A stretch of DNA of 64,000 nucleotides from assembly GCF_000237925.1 (NCBI RefSeq), contig NW_017386031.1, positions 868,001 through 932,000 on the forward strand, in the 5' to 3' direction. Source of the DNA: Schistosoma mansoni. Its lineage: Eukaryota; Platyhelminthes; Trematoda; Strigeidida; Schistosomatidae. The notes beneath the pieces were generated by a model that ran no database searches, had not been told where the DNA came from, and saw only the letters and a program-made list of their open reading frames with translations. Numbering within the stretch: position 1 is the stretch's first letter; every line of letters starts with the position of its first letter. Positions 63,555 to 64,000 of this stretch are shown here, one piece after another. A program made the position numbers and the translations under genes.

Positions 63555-63960
63555 ATATGCTCACTAGTGACTGGCTCTTTGAGGTTATTCCTGGAGTTCT
63601 AGTGAGAAATCGTGACCAGTGGAGCTAATCCATGTCAGGTAGAGACAGGCATCTATTTCAGTGCAATGGAAGTTGGTCGCGAAATTTAATGGATTGGTTG
63701 AGGTTAGACATCAACACCGTTGGATGCCGGTTCAGTGGTCTATCGGTTAAGTGCTCTAGCGCGAGACTGGTAGGTCCTGGGTTCGAATCTCGCTCGCGAG
63801 GCGGGATCGTGGATGCGCACTGCTGAGGAGTCCCACAATAGGAGGAAACGGCCGTTCAGTGCTTTAAGGTTTTCCCTGATGGTCTGGCTTCAATTGATTC
63901 ATGATTTCAACTATATGAAAAATTACTCAAATCTCCACAAAACCCCCTTCTGATATTGTT
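63555..63960 (+). repeat. SINE-B, complete
   Basis: From CTCACTAGTGACTGGC and GAGTTCTAGTGAGAAATCG to CTCCACAAAACCCCCTTCTGATAT, about 400 bp. A box TGGTCTATCGGTTAAGTGC and B box GGTTCGAATC are clear. Confidence 0.88.
63817..63862 (+). ncRNA. Hammerhead motif in SINE-B (core base changed)
   Basis: Stem I GCACTG/CAGTGC and core CTGAGGAG kept; GGAGGAAAC instead of GGACGAAAC, and GTT at the cleavage site. Confidence 0.65.
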
Positions 63961-64000
63961 GTGTTAATTTACAATCTTCGATGCAAATCATGATTACTGA

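Noticed and set aside
63730-63795. tRNA gene at the GGTTCGAATC B box
   Set aside because: The A and B boxes belong to SINE-B. No cloverleaf could be formed (no acceptor stem) and the same block recurs in every SINE-B copy.

Overview
This window looks like chromosomal DNA of a blood fluke (Schistosoma). It is AT-rich, has a few small host exons spread over tens of kilobases, and is crowded with repeats known from schistosomes: hammerhead-ribozyme SINEs of the Sm-alpha type, RTE-like and CR1-like LINEs, and short solo-LTR-like copies. The species cannot be fixed from sequence alone. All splice sites and identities were worked out by hand; no search was run.

The main host gene is exportin-2 (CSE1/CAS), the export receptor for importin-alpha. 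It is complete on the minus strand, from an ATG at 48482 to a stop at 16596, in 18 exons. Exon lengths sum to 3150 nt and every junction keeps phase, giving 1049 residues. Its introns hold much of the repeat load. Three other coding regions are proposed without identification: a possible two-exon plus-strand gene with a CxxC motif (12407-14416), the 3' end of a minus-strand gene running off the right edge (57035-62962), and unresolved coding-like stretches on the minus strand (50160-51740).

Layout. 1-12 kb: a nearly intact RTE-like LINE with one in-frame stop (1830-5125) and two 751-bp terminal-inverted-repeat elements in opposite orientation (7039-7789, 11115-11865). 12-15 kb: the small plus-strand gene and nested repeats. 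15.5-48.5 kb: exportin-2 and its repeat-filled introns. 48.5-57 kb: solo LTRs, the coding-like stretches and a CR1-like LINE fossil. 57-64 kb: the right-edge gene with SINE, LTR-like and LINE copies in its introns.

Repeat labels used below. SINE-A: old, decayed Sm-alpha-like hammerhead repeat. SINE-B: younger ~390-bp repeat with tRNA-like A/B boxes and a well-kept hammerhead. Family C: ~520-bp retroposed repeat with a (TAAA)n tail and 10-12-bp target-site duplications. LINE-1: the RTE-like element with a (GTAA)n tail. LINE-2: a second LINE family with a (TGAC)n tail. TIR-751: the 751-bp inverted-repeat element. The strongest observation is SINE-B, where hammerhead stem I shows paired compensatory changes between copies.
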